The notes under the pieces are model-generated. The model ran no database searches. It had not been told where the DNA came from and was given only the letters and a program-made list of their open reading frames with translations. A DNA stretch of 64,000 bases, taken from Dichomitus squalens LYAD-421 SS1. Its lineage: Eukaryota > Basidiomycota > Agaricomycetes > Polyporales > Polyporaceae. Made by a program: the position numbers and the translations under genes. The DNA lies in assembly GCF_000275845.1 (NCBI RefSeq), contig NW_006766908.1, forward strand, positions 196,951 to 260,950. Direction: 5' to 3'. Below, piece by piece: positions 1 to 11,510 of the stretch (positions are counted from its first letter, which is position 1; every line of letters begins with the position of its first letter).

Positions 1-291
1 TTGTCATATACAGCTAGTTCTCTCGTCGGCCTTCATATCCAAGTCGAGTTCCGTTCCCTATGAGTTGATTTTTTATCTATCCGTCGGCAAGCTCTTTGTC
101 GGTTCGCAGCTCAGATATGGCGTATTATGGGGTAGTAGGTCATTTAAATTCAAGGACAGGGATGAGTATGCAATAGTCTCATCAGCCCTTATTGTACCTC
201 CTCGCGGCCACGATGTGTTTGGCCTATTCGAGAGCCATGGCCTGCCGTCAGACGCACACTCGGACATGCCGGAGATCTCACGTGCTAACTT

Positions 292-366
292 TTGACCGGC
301 GGTCATGACCGGGTCACACAGTGACCGGTCATCCGTCGTCTAAAAGTCATGACCGTTGACTTGACC
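292..366. repeat. Cluster of TGACC/GGTCA palindromes
   Basis: Within about 75 bp there are several overlapping inverted TGACC/GGTCA units, including the perfect palindromes GGTCATGACC (301-310) and TGACCGGTCA (near 322-331), and further TGACC copies at 350-366. The block sits where the adjacent BTB gene loses similarity to its paralogs. It could be a decayed transposon terminus or a cluster of binding sites for a dimeric regulator; the sequence does not decide. Confidence 0.5.
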
Positions 367-1028
367 CGTAACAACGCTGGGATCAGGGGGCTGCAAGCGG
401 AAATCTCCGACCGGATACCCTTCATCTCTGTGCACCACTCCGGCAGGTATGAGCGCCCTTTCGTCTTGTGTGTCACCGCGGCCTGTGCCGCGATACCGCA
501 CTTTTTACGGTACACACAAAGGTGGTAGACCGCGCGTCCGTTGATAAAAGCGAATTCGGAGATGTCAGGGATTTCAGGAAACCGGAGGGTGTGCTTCGCA
601 GCGAGACGCGCCAAAGGGGCCATGCCGAATACGCAGGCGAGGGAGTAGACCACGAAAGGGTCGGAATGAAGGTATGAAGAGTTGAAGAGGAGTGCTTGAA
701 TCCACCCCATGACACCGACTAGGCCGTACTTCCTTCCGGCCTCCCATAGCTGACGCATATCTCCCAAGGCGATAGCGGGTACCTCGTGAAGATAGCACAT
801 AGGAAGCAGTCTCTCCCAAATCCCGCTAGCCTCAGATACAAGCACCACCTCCCTCTCCGGCAATGACGGGTTGCGGGGCCGGGATATCATACCTGAGAAT
901 ACGGGTGAAACGTCTCCGAGGCGCTGACCATGAACGTAGAAGTCGACTCCGTCAGAGCTCCTCAAGATAAGGTATCCGACGGAAGGATCACGATAGGGAG
1001 CCTGTTTCGCCGCCGTCTCGTCCGGCAT
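303..1028 (-). CDS. BTB/POZ domain protein, 3'-truncated copy
   Basis: This reads as a basidiomycete BTB/POZ protein. From the ATG at 1028 the product opens with a short polar leader, then the diagnostic strand-helix start of the domain (GYLILRSSDGVDFYVHGQ). The pattern of the later helices matches the BTB genes at 2579-3596, 7076-8433 and 8817-9792: a W..LLPMCY segment, a RKYGLVGVMGWI helix, a YSLACVFGM..LARLAAKHTL helix and a YRKKC motif. The ORF can be opened further upstream, but the ATG at 1028 places the domain where its paralogs have it. Homology stops after about residue 210. The roughly 100-residue Cys/Trp-rich C-terminal half and the small last exon of the paralogs are missing, and the frame runs into the palindromic TGACC repeats at 292-366. 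It is probably a truncated, perhaps non-functional gene. BTB domains mediate dimerisation and often bind Cul3; the role here is unknown. Confidence 0.7.
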   Translation of the reverse strand: MPDETAAKQAPYRDPSVGYLILRSSDGVDFYVHGQRLGDVSPVFSGMISRPRNPSLPEREVVLVSEASGIWERLLPMCYLHEVPAIALGDMRQLWEAGRKYGLVGVMGWIQALLFNSSYLHSDPFVVYSLACVFGMAPLARLAAKHTLRFPEIPDISEFAFINGRAVYHLCVYRKKCGIAAQAAVTHKTKGRSYLPEWCTEMKGIRSEISACSPLIPALLRVKSTVMTFRRRMTGHCVTRS

Positions 1029-1724
1029 GACTGTGTTGTATAGGTGTCGACTAGGAATATTTGTTCTAGTCAGGTATAGATGAAGAGAGGTTACTAGTGG
1101 GTACACCGAATAATCCGAACGCGCGCGTCTGCCGCAGCACCAGACCTCAAGGCCTCATCGCCCGGATCTCTTGTCCCACGACTCTCACGCCTTGCCCATA
1201 GTTTCGGCCGCAGGTATCAGTTTGGTGTTGAAATCACGGTATTCAATCACTTCCGGGTCTACAAGACATTCTCGACAATCGAAATGGCAAGTACGCTGCA
1301 TGCACGAGCCTGAATTGCGTGCAGGGAATTGCATAAGTGAAACCAATAGCAAGAAGCGTTGTACTGCCAGAGGTCGTGAACAAAGGCTTGAGGGGTGGGG
1401 AAAGGGTGACACAGGACAGATTGGGGATGTGTCCGAGCGACGCAAATATACCGAGAGGCCTAGTGCATATACTGAGATTCACACGTGCGTAATTGTAGTC
1501 ATGGTAGGTCATCCGGAAAGTTCGCTGCTCTTTGTCTCCACAAGCCCAGCGCTACCTACGAACTACAGGGCACGCTCAACGAAGCAAGAACGTTTCAAGA
1601 TTAAGCCGTGAGGAACTGACCCGGGAGAAAATCCTCTGCATACTTCATCGATGAACGCGGCCAACCGATGGGCCTTGTCTGGCAAGGATGCTGCTGATTT
1701 ACCCTCATCGCACGTTATCAAAAG
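1029..1724. other. Intergenic region, no gene recognised
   Basis: The region between the truncated BTB gene and the BTB pseudogene. Short ORFs exist on both strands but none shows a recognisable domain or a convincing splice pattern. It presumably holds the promoter of the minus-strand gene ending at 303. Confidence 0.4.
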
Positions 1725-1939
1725 TTACCAGAAGAACCTTGAGGAGAGTTGTATTAAATACGGGACCAGGCCGGAGTTAAAGAGCCAGACTTTCCGCAAG
1801 GCCTCCTTACCCTGCCGCCATGCCTCGCCTACGAAATAACTCATGTTGTGGTGTCCAGCCAATCCGAACCCCGCGGCTTGTCCTTCCGTGGAAGCGTTGC
1901 TTGCACCGCCGGCAGTGCTCAGGAGACGGTGGTGCACGT

Positions 1940-2264
1940 GGGCGGTAATGCGGTCAAAATTTGACACGGCCAAGAAGTCGGCGGGAAGATCCAACCCGTA
2001 GGGTGCGAGTCCGCGATGAAGTCTGAGGAGGGGAGGTAGTAGGAGAAGCAGAGGATGTGCGTCCAGACGGCAGTGGACTCGCAGAAGGCCACCACTGGCT
2101 TGGTAGAACATGTCGGCGAAGACGAGAGAAACATTCGCGATGGTACATTGGTGGACGTGGAAGTCGATGCTGTCCGCAAGACGGACAATCAAGTCACCTG
2201 TGGCGGGATGGAAGTAGGGCGGCGAGGGGGGAACGGAGGTAGAAACTCGGTTTTTGGACATCAT
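1940..2264 (-). pseudogene. BTB/POZ pseudogene with frameshift
   Basis: From the ATG at 2264 the first 57 residues are a good BTB start (GDLIVRLADSIDFHVHQ, then VFADMFYQAS). The expected next segment, matching the neighbour's KPLVDVHEDSAVWSHLIPI, is found as KPVVAFCESTAVWTHIL in a different frame (around 2080-2110). A frameshift therefore separates the two halves. The helices beyond this point are poorly conserved and the 3' half is absent. The copy lies tail-to-head with the intact gene at 2579-3596, on the same strand, which suggests a tandem duplicate in decay. Confidence 0.7.
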
Positions 2265-2578
2265 GGATCAATAGGAGAGCGTAGGTCAGTGTATTGTTGG
2301 GGACGTGAGTTCTGCAGGGGATGGAATCCTTATGCCGCAAGGCACTCCCACAGTAACGCGAGAATCTGGGGTAGTTGCATCTTAGGACACGGCATGAGTT
2401 GCAAAGCAGACTGAGTTCAAATATCATACATAACGCGCGAAGTCCTACAGCAGCTCCTCAAGGATATCACATCCCAGAGCCTTCTTGCACCCTGTCCGTT
2501 TGTCAGCCTGATCCAATGCACGGCGCACACCAAAACCTTGTTGCTCACCCTTTGCTCTGACCTTTGCTCTGAAAAGTT

Positions 2579-3596
2579 CTAAAATTCAAGCACAACCTAG
2601 CAGGAAAGTTGAACACCCGTGATAACGGGACATCGGGAAGAATGTAACCCATTGTGAGCGTACCTCCTTAATCGCTTCCTTCAACATCTTCTCCAGCCCC
2701 GTGGAAGCCGCGTCTACATTGGCGTGGATCGTTTTCAAGCAAACGTGGCAATACTGCGCCGACTGGATCACTGGCTCCAAAAGCACGGCAGAGCGCGCCT
2801 TCGCAGCATCTGGCGTCTGCTCGAGTATTCGCTCCAATTTCTCTACATACGTCGCCCAGCACCTTCGGTAGAGAGTGGAGGTCCCGACCCGGCCGACAAT
2901 CTGACATCCGTCTTGCGAGAAGCAACCCGACCCGGACCCGATTCGAAGAAGACGTTCATTGACGTTCTCCCAACGACCCGCAGGAGCCGTAACCTTGAGT
3001 GCGGCAGCGACACACCGCGTGCGGTATTCCGAGAGCCGGTGGAACGTGCGCACGGAGATGAGGTCCAGCTCCGGGACGTACTCGACGAACAAGGGTTCGC
3101 TCAAACTGCTCCACGCGGCGACGCGCGCAACGTCCTCAAGCCCGTACACGCAGCCCACAGCGTACACGCTGACAGGCTTCTGCAGTACAACCGGGCGCGT
3201 AACAAGGACGCGGCGCATGACGTTGGTGACGGACACCATTTGGTACTTGCGCGCAGCGTCGAGGACGGCACGGATGAGATCGAGATCGGAGGCGGAGAGG
3301 GGTGGGGAGGGCAGGCAGGGGATGTAGCAGATTGGGATGAGGTGCGACCAGACGGCGCTATCTTCGTGCACGTCAACAAGGGGCTTGTCGCAGAAATCGT
3401 CGCCGGGTGAATGAGACTTGGGCTGTGGGAGGGAGAGCATGCTGGAGAAGACAGGAGACGCGTGGGTCATGATGTCTTTGTGAACGTGGAGGTCGACGCA
3501 ATCGGATGCGCGGATGATCAGGTCCCCAACAGCGGGGTCCAGGTAGAAGGGAGCATCGTCGAGGGACGCGGTGGTGATTGTTGGGGTGGGCGACAT
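2579..3596 (-). CDS. BTB/POZ domain protein (two exons)
   Basis: An intact member of the local BTB family, predicted at 316 residues. The ATG at 3596 precedes a short leader and the BTB core (GDLIIRASDCVDLHVHKDIM, VFSSML, AVWSHLIPICY), the DAARKYQM helix and the VYAVGCVYGLEDVARVAAW helix. It then enters the C-terminal half that recurs in its paralogs, with a Cys pair motif (CHVCLK) near residue 290. Exon 1 ends at 2664 and a 67-nt GT-AG intron (2597-2663) joins an 18-nt last exon (2579-2596) encoding VVLEF and stop. The two other intact paralogs have an intron at the same place, which supports this model. Substrate-adaptor function through Cul3 is possible from the domain but is not shown. 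Confidence 0.85.
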
Positions 3597-4012
3597 GGCT
3601 GCTACAGAACGAGGATCAGAGGGGACACAAGCGAGAAATGTGTAGAGCAGGGACTATATGCCTTTGCTGGGGTGCCGCAGCACAATCCTTCCTGTGTCTC
3701 GTGAGTGCTCGGATTGACTATGTATCTGCCCAACAAGGCTGACTGAACTTGCGGAAACTCAGGTGATAAGGTCACATTACCTTGAGTGTGTGAATAAGAT
3801 CATGGTACTCGCAAGCCAAGGATGTAGACGAACGAGACCAAACTTCTAGAACCGGACCCACCGCGTCTGACCAGACTTCAAAGTAGATGGTATGCTCCAT
3901 TTCATTGCTACAATACAACAATACTATATAGAATTGAGAATTAGACAGGGACAAGCAGGATGAGCAAGCAAGACACCTACGACAAAGGATGAACGTCCGC
4001 GACTATGCACGC
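3597..4012. other. Intergenic region between BTB and proteasome genes
   Basis: About 420 bp between the BTB start codon at 3596 and the stop of the proteasome gene at 4013. No coding signal was found. It should contain the BTB promoter and the 3' UTR of the proteasome gene. Confidence 0.4.
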
Positions 4013-4728
4013 TCAGATCTCCACCTCCCGCACGCCGTCCTTGTCTACAATCTTCACCTTGTACTTCTCCGGGTTGACAACCAACCGCTTCGCGACCTCG
4101 TCGATACACCTCTTCAGAGTGGCGAGGCCCTCCTCCACTGACGCCTCAGGGTCGTGGTAGCTGAAATGCAGTAGTTCAGAGTGCAATATCAAACATCGTC
4201 AAGCATACAGATGTACTCACCGGTCAAGTAAACTGAGAGCGAAGTACGCACCATAGCCGTGCGCGGCAAATGGCACCTCTGACATGGTGCCGAGGTAATC
4301 TATCCAGTATAGGTGGGGATTGTGTGTGCTGGTGTCATAGCCACCGACCAAGAGGTTCACCGCATACGGCTTGCGAGAGCGAAGGGAATCTGCGAGGGTA
4401 CGGCGAATCCATGATGCGGCGGAGGGAGGACGGAGGGCATGGGTGTTCCGGATTTGGTAGAGACGGATGTTACGCTCGACGTACTCAGCGAACTGTACAG
4501 TGTCGCCTGTACAGGGTTGAGAGAAGAGAAGTCAACATGAACGTAACATGTCAGCATGGTAAGTACAAGTGGCTTACCTGGCTCGCCAGAGTATGCCATG
4601 AGGAGGTGAGGGCTGAGGACCTTGATCTTGTCCTCGTCCACTTTCATCTTCACGATAGACCGCGCCGCAACGGTGTCCGCCGCAACAATGACATAGCCCT
4701 TCCCAGTCAATGCAAATGAAATATCCAT
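4013..4728 (-). CDS. PRE1: 20S proteasome subunit beta-4 (PRE1/PSMB2 type)
   Basis: A non-catalytic beta subunit of the 20S core particle, in the nucleus and cytosol, where it helps assemble the beta ring. Three exons (4578-4728, 4221-4506, 4013-4160) joined by GT-AG introns of 71 and 60 nt give 194 residues, the usual size. The product starts directly with MDISFALTGKGYVIVAADT and has no propeptide or catalytic Thr1, as in PRE1/PSMB2. It continues with the family landmarks KIKVLSPHLLMAYSGEPGD, YxxRNTHALRPPSAASWIRR, a central glycine stretch (LLVGGYD), LYWIDYLGT, an AHGYGAYFALSLLD segment and a KIVDKDGVREVE tail. An upstream in-frame ATG at 4800 exists, but only the one at 4728 matches the family N-terminus. 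Frame and splice phases are consistent throughout. Confidence 0.95.
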
Positions 4729-7075
4729 GGTAGATGACGAGGAATGGACGAAGAGGAGGAAGAGGAGCAAGGACACTGGGCACGCGAATCGGACGTGCAT
4801 CGCGACACGCGTCGGGACGCGTAAGTCGCACTCGGGGAATGCCGACTGGAAAGGCGCCTATGAGCGGTCCCTTGCTTTACTTCCACCTCCACGTTGCAAT
4901 TGAGGTATGTACATACTTGTGCTCCTACACCATCTCGAATTTCTTCGACAACCAGAGGGGAGGGTCTGACTGATTGCTTCTACAGGTAACGAAGTCCAGA
5001 AAGACCTCGGGACTCCACTGACTTGAGGTGTGGTGCAACATCACAGACAGGCGTGTTGTACGTGGTATACTCGCGGTTTTGCTGGTGGGTACAGCCGGTG
5101 AGTACACTTGTTTTTTGTCGCATATAGACAACGAGACGTGTCAGTGGACTCGAATATGCAGCTTGACCATGCTTCCGTATGCGTACCCGTATTGCTCTCG
5201 AAACGGGGCATATGCACGCTGTATTCCGGTAAAGCGTACATATAGTCCTACGGGCTAATCGCGGGCATTGGCAGTGTCCAGAATACGGTGCAAACAATCC
5301 GGTCGTTGTTGTGCGCTCGACGCCTTATTTTATCAAGGAATTTACATGACGGACAAACGTAATGCCTGTGGTGTTTCAGTCTTGGCATTAGGGAGTGCGC
5401 ATGATAGTTCCTCACCGTAGATCTTAGATGGGAGGATATGCCCCTTTACCCGTTGTGTATGGATGGAAGAGCGTGGCGAACAAGACACGTTCGTCATCCC
5501 TACCATAACGAATGAAGGGGAATCACCTTCCTCAAGCACGTATTCGTAGGCCTTCGCCGGAGAATGTGTCATTCATCAGTTGACATACTCCCTACTCTCC
5601 ACAGTCAGACACGTACGAATACTCGTCGTAATGATCTAAGTGTGTCCCCCTCTCCATCCTGACTACGGCGACCATTTTACCACGAGTCCTAGAACGTTAC
5701 CATATGTAGGATCATTTAGCGCTGTGTTCGATACGCTGAAGGATCCAAGGTCACAATATTCATGTTGTGTTCTTATCACCACCTTGCTTAGTCACAACGA
5801 GGTCATCGCACTAACGCTCATACTATCTCAGACTTGATGGAGTGCCTGTGTCGTACTTGTTGTCAATACCTTTTTGCCATCTTGAGCGGGGAGGCGACGC
5901 GTCCCAGTACGGCAGGATCTGTCACTCGTGAGCTGCTCAGACATACACCCTAAGCAGTCTCAGAACTCCTTGCGACCTCAGCTCATGGAAGTTCACGCCA
6001 GTACGTGCATCTGTGCTACTGTATTCACCAAGTCATTGACGGCATGCGTACAGCGTAGATCTTGCAAATCTCGTCTGGAGTTTCTTCGTTTTATCGCAGC
6101 TTGATCACCCGAATGGTCACGAAGTCATCCACAAGTGGCACTGAGCGCAAGGCGCGAGAAGACCACCTGCCTGGATAGTCGTTCCGCGGCGGCGCTTTGT
6201 AATGGCGCTGATCTCTGCAACGAGAACTGTGGAAATGGTCTTCCTTTCAGCAGTGATGGCGGGAATGCGGTCTTCACAAAGCATCCGTCATATCCTCTGT
6301 AAGTCGTGCTTTTACGTACGGACGCTACGTCCGCCATCGCGCCGAACGTGCTGCATCGCTGATCACTCGCGATCTGCGGCACCTGGCTCGGTGCCATAGC
6401 CCCTGTCTCCACCGCTGAACGAGCGGCAGAACCGTCCGCGTGTTCCTCGTGTGCTGCAGGTGCGTCATGAGGCGCCGTTATCTAGCTTCGAGGCCTCATG
6501 GCTATCCTTTGTGGGTGGTCTTCCCTGTGAATCCTAGTACGACGTGTCCATTCTTTGCCATTCAGGCTGCGTGGCTATTTGGTGGCCAGGCCTTCGCCCT
6601 AAGCTCGGAGACCATTTCCAGCGACGTCTAATGTCGCAGTAATAACAGGAAACTGGCAGCGGCGCCTTATCTTGTGCCACATGCGTACCACATGAGATGT
6701 GTATCTTTGAGTTCAGTCTACATTCGGGCGATTATGTGCTGAACCTTGCCCTCCAGGTCTTTCTGAGTGGGCGCTCCACCCTCCTTGTTTCAAGAAAGTG
6801 TGTGCTGCAGCGAGAAGAAGCCTCCGAGTAGGCATAGCATTCACACGTGCCTTCGCGCCGAGTCCACCTCCTAGCGTATGAGCATTTCGTTGAGGTAATA
6901 GGAACCCAAGTCCCCGTCCCGCGCTCGAGGAAGTGGAGAAGCGCAGTCATGAGTGCAGGCGTACTCATCGCCCCCAGACCGTCAATCTGGCCCGTTCCTG
7001 GGTACATATGTCGGAGGCGGAGCAAGTCCTCTGCCTCCCGCCCTCACGCTTTCCCTTCACTTTGGTACTGGCACA
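4729..7075. other. Long intergenic region, no confident gene
   Basis: A 2.3 kb stretch. No recognised domain on either strand. Two short segments at about 6126-6298 and 6363-6459 read as plausible plus-strand exons, Cys-rich in the first case, and both end at good GT donors. They cannot be joined into a complete gene by eye and may be relics. Confidence 0.4.
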
Positions 7076-8433
7076 ATGCTAGCATACTCGCAGAGTTCAT
7101 CCTCGACTCGGACGTCTCGCGCGAGCCACCCTTTTGACTGTCGCGACGCCGACATTGTGCTGCGTTCGAGCGATGGCGTGGAGTTCCTGGTCCACAAGAG
7201 ACTCCTCCGTATTGCCTCCAGGGTCCTCACCCAGCTCATTCCCTTGGCTCGGATGCCTCCCCCCTCGTCTTCCTCAGGTCGTCGCCACAAGAAGGAGCGC
7301 CCCGTCCTTGACCTCGCGGATTCCAGCGAGAACCTCGACCTGTTCTTGCGCTTCATCTACCCCATCCTCGAGCCCTCGATCATGCTGAACGAGGTGTACA
7401 CCATTCTCGAGCTCTCCACCAAGTACGATGCCCCGAGCGTCGCCCAGCGCATGCGTCCCCACCTCCTCCGCCCAGACCACCTGGAGGCCGACCCTTACGT
7501 CATCTATGCCCTCGCGACCTATGCCCACATGCAGGACATCGCGGCCGTGGCAGCTCGCCACACCCTCTCGCACCCGATCCCGCCCACACTCAAGCTGACG
7601 GAGATGGCGGAGGGGACGGACCTCGTCCGTCTGCTCGAGTACCGCAAGAAGTGCGTCGCGGCTGCGGTGAGCGTCACGCGCATCGCCGACGACAACGTGC
7701 CGTGGTGGGTGCAGCTGCAGTGGCGGCGGTTCTGCTTCCTGAGCGAGTGCTGGGAATGCGCGAAGCTCCTTCCGGGGCGGAGCTTGAAGTGGCATCGGAC
7801 GGCGTGCGGGACGGTGCGGGTACCTGACTACTGGGTCGAGTATATGGCTGCGGCGGGCGCGGCGCTGGTGGAGAAGCTGGATCCGAAGGTTGCGAAGGAC
7901 CGAAGGCTGCTGCAGCCAGCGATTGAATGCGCTATGAGGTGCTCGAAGTGTGCTGCGGCGGCGTGGAAGGATGTGGAGGATTTTGCGGAGATTCTGGCAG
8001 CTGCGGTCGAGGAGGCCGTTTGTTCGGTGAGCGTCATTGATGCGCGTGCAGTAGCTGCGAAGCTCCTTGCTTACTCTGTATGACGGGTATAGGTGAAGTT
8101 TCCTGTCCAAGGCGACGAGGACGAATACGCACGGGACGACATTAACGCGTTAATGATGCCCCCGAAGACCAACTACCTCTCGGCATCTGACGTACGTACC
8201 TTCTAGCTATAGTTACAATTATGTGTTCATGAACGTTCTAGCGACCCGTATGGCCTATGTTTGATTACTTTTGGGACACCTGGCGTAAACGGATTCCGGA
8301 GGAAGACAGTATGTGACTCACTATCTCTTCTTCTTTTCTGCAGAAGCGCTGACCCCAGCTCCTTGCAGCGACGTCCGTTATTCTTGAGGATGACGACCAT
8401 ACTCTGCCACCTCCTAGCGAGCGAGACTGCTAA
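7076..8433 (+). CDS. BTB/POZ domain protein with extra C-terminal exons
   Basis: Predicted 393 residues from exons 7076-8026, 8093-8191, 8242-8308 and 8369-8433; all junctions are GT-AG and in phase. The ATG at 7076 places a Ser-rich leader before the BTB core (DADIVLRSSDGVEFLVHKRL). Family helices follow: LDLFLRFIYPILEP, YTILELSTKYDAPSVAQRM, YVIYALATYAHMQDIAAVAA and YRKKC. The Trp/Cys-rich C-terminal half includes WWVQLQWRRF, WVEYM and CAMRCSKCAAAAW. The first intron sits where the paralogs splice to a tiny last exon; here the frame continues for about 75 acidic and aromatic residues (including PMFDYFWDTWRKRIPEED) before the stop at 8431-8433. That tail is absent from the neighbours. An antisense ORF overlaps but is a GC-rich shadow. 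Confidence 0.85.
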
Positions 8434-8816
8434 GCGTTAAGTTCTGCAGCTGGACAGTTCGCAGGCTGGGCGGTCCACGATGGATGATTCACGAAATGTA
8501 CTTTACCGGAGAAGCTCTCTCGCTGGCTGTGGACTCCCATAATACCCGACTTCTTATTCATCTTTGATACCATGCCATTGGCCTGCCCCTCGTATGTTTA
8601 TGTCCATGACATGTTGAGTTATAGCTGTCATTTGATGGTTGCACATTGGGGGTCGATTCGTAAAGATCGTGGGAGGCACCTCCGAGTGAAGTAATGCATC
8701 AAACTCAAAAGGAGTTCAAGTGAGCGGCAATTCTTTCTCACAGGTGAAGAACGTCAATCTTGCTCAAGTTGACTTCGTACCTCAGCGTCCTCGCCCAACT
8801 GCGACCATCTATCATC
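8434..8816. other. Intergenic region between two BTB genes
   Basis: About 380 bp between the stop of one plus-strand BTB gene and the start of the next. No gene recognised. It should hold the terminator of the first and the promoter of the second. Confidence 0.4.
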
Positions 8817-9792
8817 ATGACCAAACGGTATACAATTGCTAATGCACCCTTTGACGACACGGCGACCTCGGACTTCTTCATACTCACCTCCGACGACGTC
8901 AAGTTCCTTGTCCATCGTCTGGTCTTTTCCCTCACTTCGCCGAGGTTGCACAACCTGATAGAAGGCGTGAAATTCCTCGAGATGCCTGAGTCATCGTTGA
9001 TCTGGGACAACTTCCTGCGACTCTGCTATCCTGTTGCCGAGCCTGCGCTCACTCTGGACGACGCAGAACAGCTGCTGTCGATCGCGTGCGCGTACGAAGC
9101 GACCTGCGTCATATCGCGCATGCGCAACGTCCTCGTCCGCCCGGAGTACCTGGAGAAGGAGCCGCACCGGGTGTATGCGCTAGCACTGTTCTCCGGTATG
9201 GACGACCTGGCGGCGGTCGCTGCCCGACACACCCTACGTCACCCTGCAACACTTCCTACGTTCCCGGAGGCACGGCGCCTGCGCGGGGATGCGCTGGTCA
9301 GCCTTCTTCAGTACCGCGAACTGTGCGCGGGAGCTGCCAAGGAGGTCGTGAAGATCAAAGACGAGACCATCCCCGCGTGGATTGTTGCGGAGACACGGCA
9401 GCAGTGCTTCTTTCTGTATTGCGACAAGGGGTGGGCGTGCTGGACGACGCAGAGGAAGCTTTGGTGGAAGGGCGCGGCATTTGGGGTGAGGTACATCTCG
9501 AAGTACTGGTTGACGTACATGGAGAGCGTGGAAGCGGCGCTGGGGGAGAGGCCGGATGGGAGCGTGGCGCGTACGCAGACGTTTATTGACAAGGCGATTG
9601 AGGCGGCGGCGGATTGCAAGAGGTGTAGGAAGTTAGCAAGCAGGGATTTGGACAGCTTCTCGAGGATCCTGGAGGAGGAGATCAATAAGGCGATTACAAC
9701 TGTGAGTATTTTCCATCAATAATTGGCTGAGATGTGAACCAAGTTCGTATCGTACGCTGCAGGTCCAACTTGATGTGAAGCTTGAAGCTTAA
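8817..9792 (+). CDS. BTB/POZ domain protein (two exons)
   Basis: Predicted 304 residues. Exon 8817-9701 is joined by a 61-nt intron (9702-9762) to a 30-nt last exon (9763-9792) encoding VQLDVKLEA and stop. The ATG at 8817 gives a leader (MTKRYTIANAPFDDT) before a degenerate BTB core (SDFFILTSDDVKFLVHRLVF), shorter than in the neighbours because the loop before the LIWDNFLRLCYPV segment is compressed. The C-terminal half shares YRELC, a Trp-rich stretch, WLTYMESVEAAL and the CKRCRKLA Cys pair with the other copies. It lies in tandem with the gene at 7076-8433. Function beyond a likely protein-interaction role is unknown. Confidence 0.85.
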
Positions 9793-11510
9793 AATGTGGT
9801 GTCGATTGTTCGCTTTTATGTACCATGGCCAAGGAACGTGAGATCATGTCACACCTCCTGTCCTGCAGATAGTTGTTGCCCCTTCTAGCAGGGCATTGAC
9901 TATCCAGTATGAAGGCCCCGGGAGTCAGGATCCCATACAGCATCGTATAAGCATCCATAAGGTAACATACCCAAAGTCCGTGCCGGGTCCATGGCGATCC
10001 ATTCACCTAACAGAAGGAACTTGAAAGACGTGAAGCAAAGCCGAGGTTGTCGTGTCAGGCTGATCGCGATTACTATCCGTCAGCAGTTGTCGCGAACCCC
10101 CATTCCGGCGCCTATAAGTCCCATATACTGGAACCTCGACGTCGACATAGTCTTGGCCAGCCTCGGCAGGATTCCTTGTTCATGGACCTCCCTGAGATCA
10201 CTCACGAAAAACGTAAGGGCCTTTTCGGCAAAGAGTTGGAGTTACGAGTCACCGGCATTTTGTCACATGGCGGCACTTCCGAGGATTTCTGCGCGAGTCA
10301 GAGCTACAGGGGCGGAGTATCCGTGAAATCCGGAGGAGACAAGCGCCCTGAACTCGTACATGTATCTGTAGTATACCGATAATCAGATGGGCTCTGCTTC
10401 ATCCCTGCTTCACCATGGTCTGCACAAGAGCAGCTGTCAATATTCACCAAGCTATCCATCGGGCTCATATAGAGCGCCGAAGACAGGCTATAATAGCAGT
10501 AACTGTCATTGTTTTGACTAGGCGGGCCTCGGTAGTAGCTGCTCTAATCCCTCAAGTAGGATGGCCTCAGATGTCTGATCACATTCCACGTCGATCATGG
10601 TAGCCACCCCAATACTCTAGAAAGAGAGAATCAAGCAGGCTGCCAAAAGGGTAGAGCCTCGAGACAAGTTACGACGTGCGCGTGAGCTCTGATAACAACC
10701 GCCCGGAGTTACTAGGCATCCGAACGCATGCACTCGCCTGAGTAACTCGAGTTCTCTCGAGATTGAAAACCGAGATATTATTACTATATTTGGGCATGAA
10801 ATGCCGGTAACTCTAACTCCAACTCTTTGCCGAACAGGCCCTAAGCTTTTTCCCAGGGAAACGTCGCCGGGAGCAGTACTACTACATACGCATACCCGGT
10901 CACCATCAGTCCACTGTCAATATTGTAGCCTGAGGCCTCAAAGAGCGAGGTCGGTGTTATTACGAGCTCTAGCCTCGCACGAACGCGCACACGCCACCCA
11001 ATCTTAGCTGGTGCCGTGCTGCGAAGAATGTCGCCAGCTGGATGTAGGTTCTGTGTGGTTTCCAACCCTGACACACAGAACCTGACGCTTGCACTTTGAA
11101 GACAATCGACTCGCCTCAAGGAGGTGAGTTATGCTTCGCGGGGAAGGAAGCACCCGCCCGGCACCGGGAGCAATCAAGGCCTAGGAAGATTACGTATACA
11201 GCGCATGATGTCTACAAACTTCTACCCGTGATTCATCGAGGCTTCCAGTAAGTACGTGCCGCTGATAGTCCGAGTGTGACCGATTCGACTCATGGGTGCC
11301 TGAGGCATGCGCTAGACGGCTGTCGGTGTGATCTTCGCTGCATGAGCGGTTCAATTTTGACAGGATGTTTCCCGCGATTGTTCTGTGCGTTGTTGTGGAA
11401 GAGGCTGGAAATAAAAGACATACGGCCATCAGGCGGCGCATCCTCGCCCTTCTGTCCGTTCATTCCCTCACCTCCAGTGTCGGAATCCTGGCTAAGTTCC
11501 TCGCACCAAC
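9793..11510. other. Intergenic region, no gene recognised
   Basis: About 1.7 kb. The ORFs present are short and have no recognisable domains or paired splice sites. An AT-rich stretch around 10,770-10,800 and an AATAAAA tract near 11,408 may belong to the promoter of the downstream GH16 gene. Confidence 0.4.

Noticed and set aside
2724..3410. 228-codon plus-strand ORF opposite the BTB gene at 2579-3596
   Set aside because: Antisense shadow with no recognisable domain.
7274..8110. 278-codon minus-strand ORF opposite the BTB gene
   Set aside because: Antisense shadow; the plus strand carries the BTB domain and consistent splice sites.
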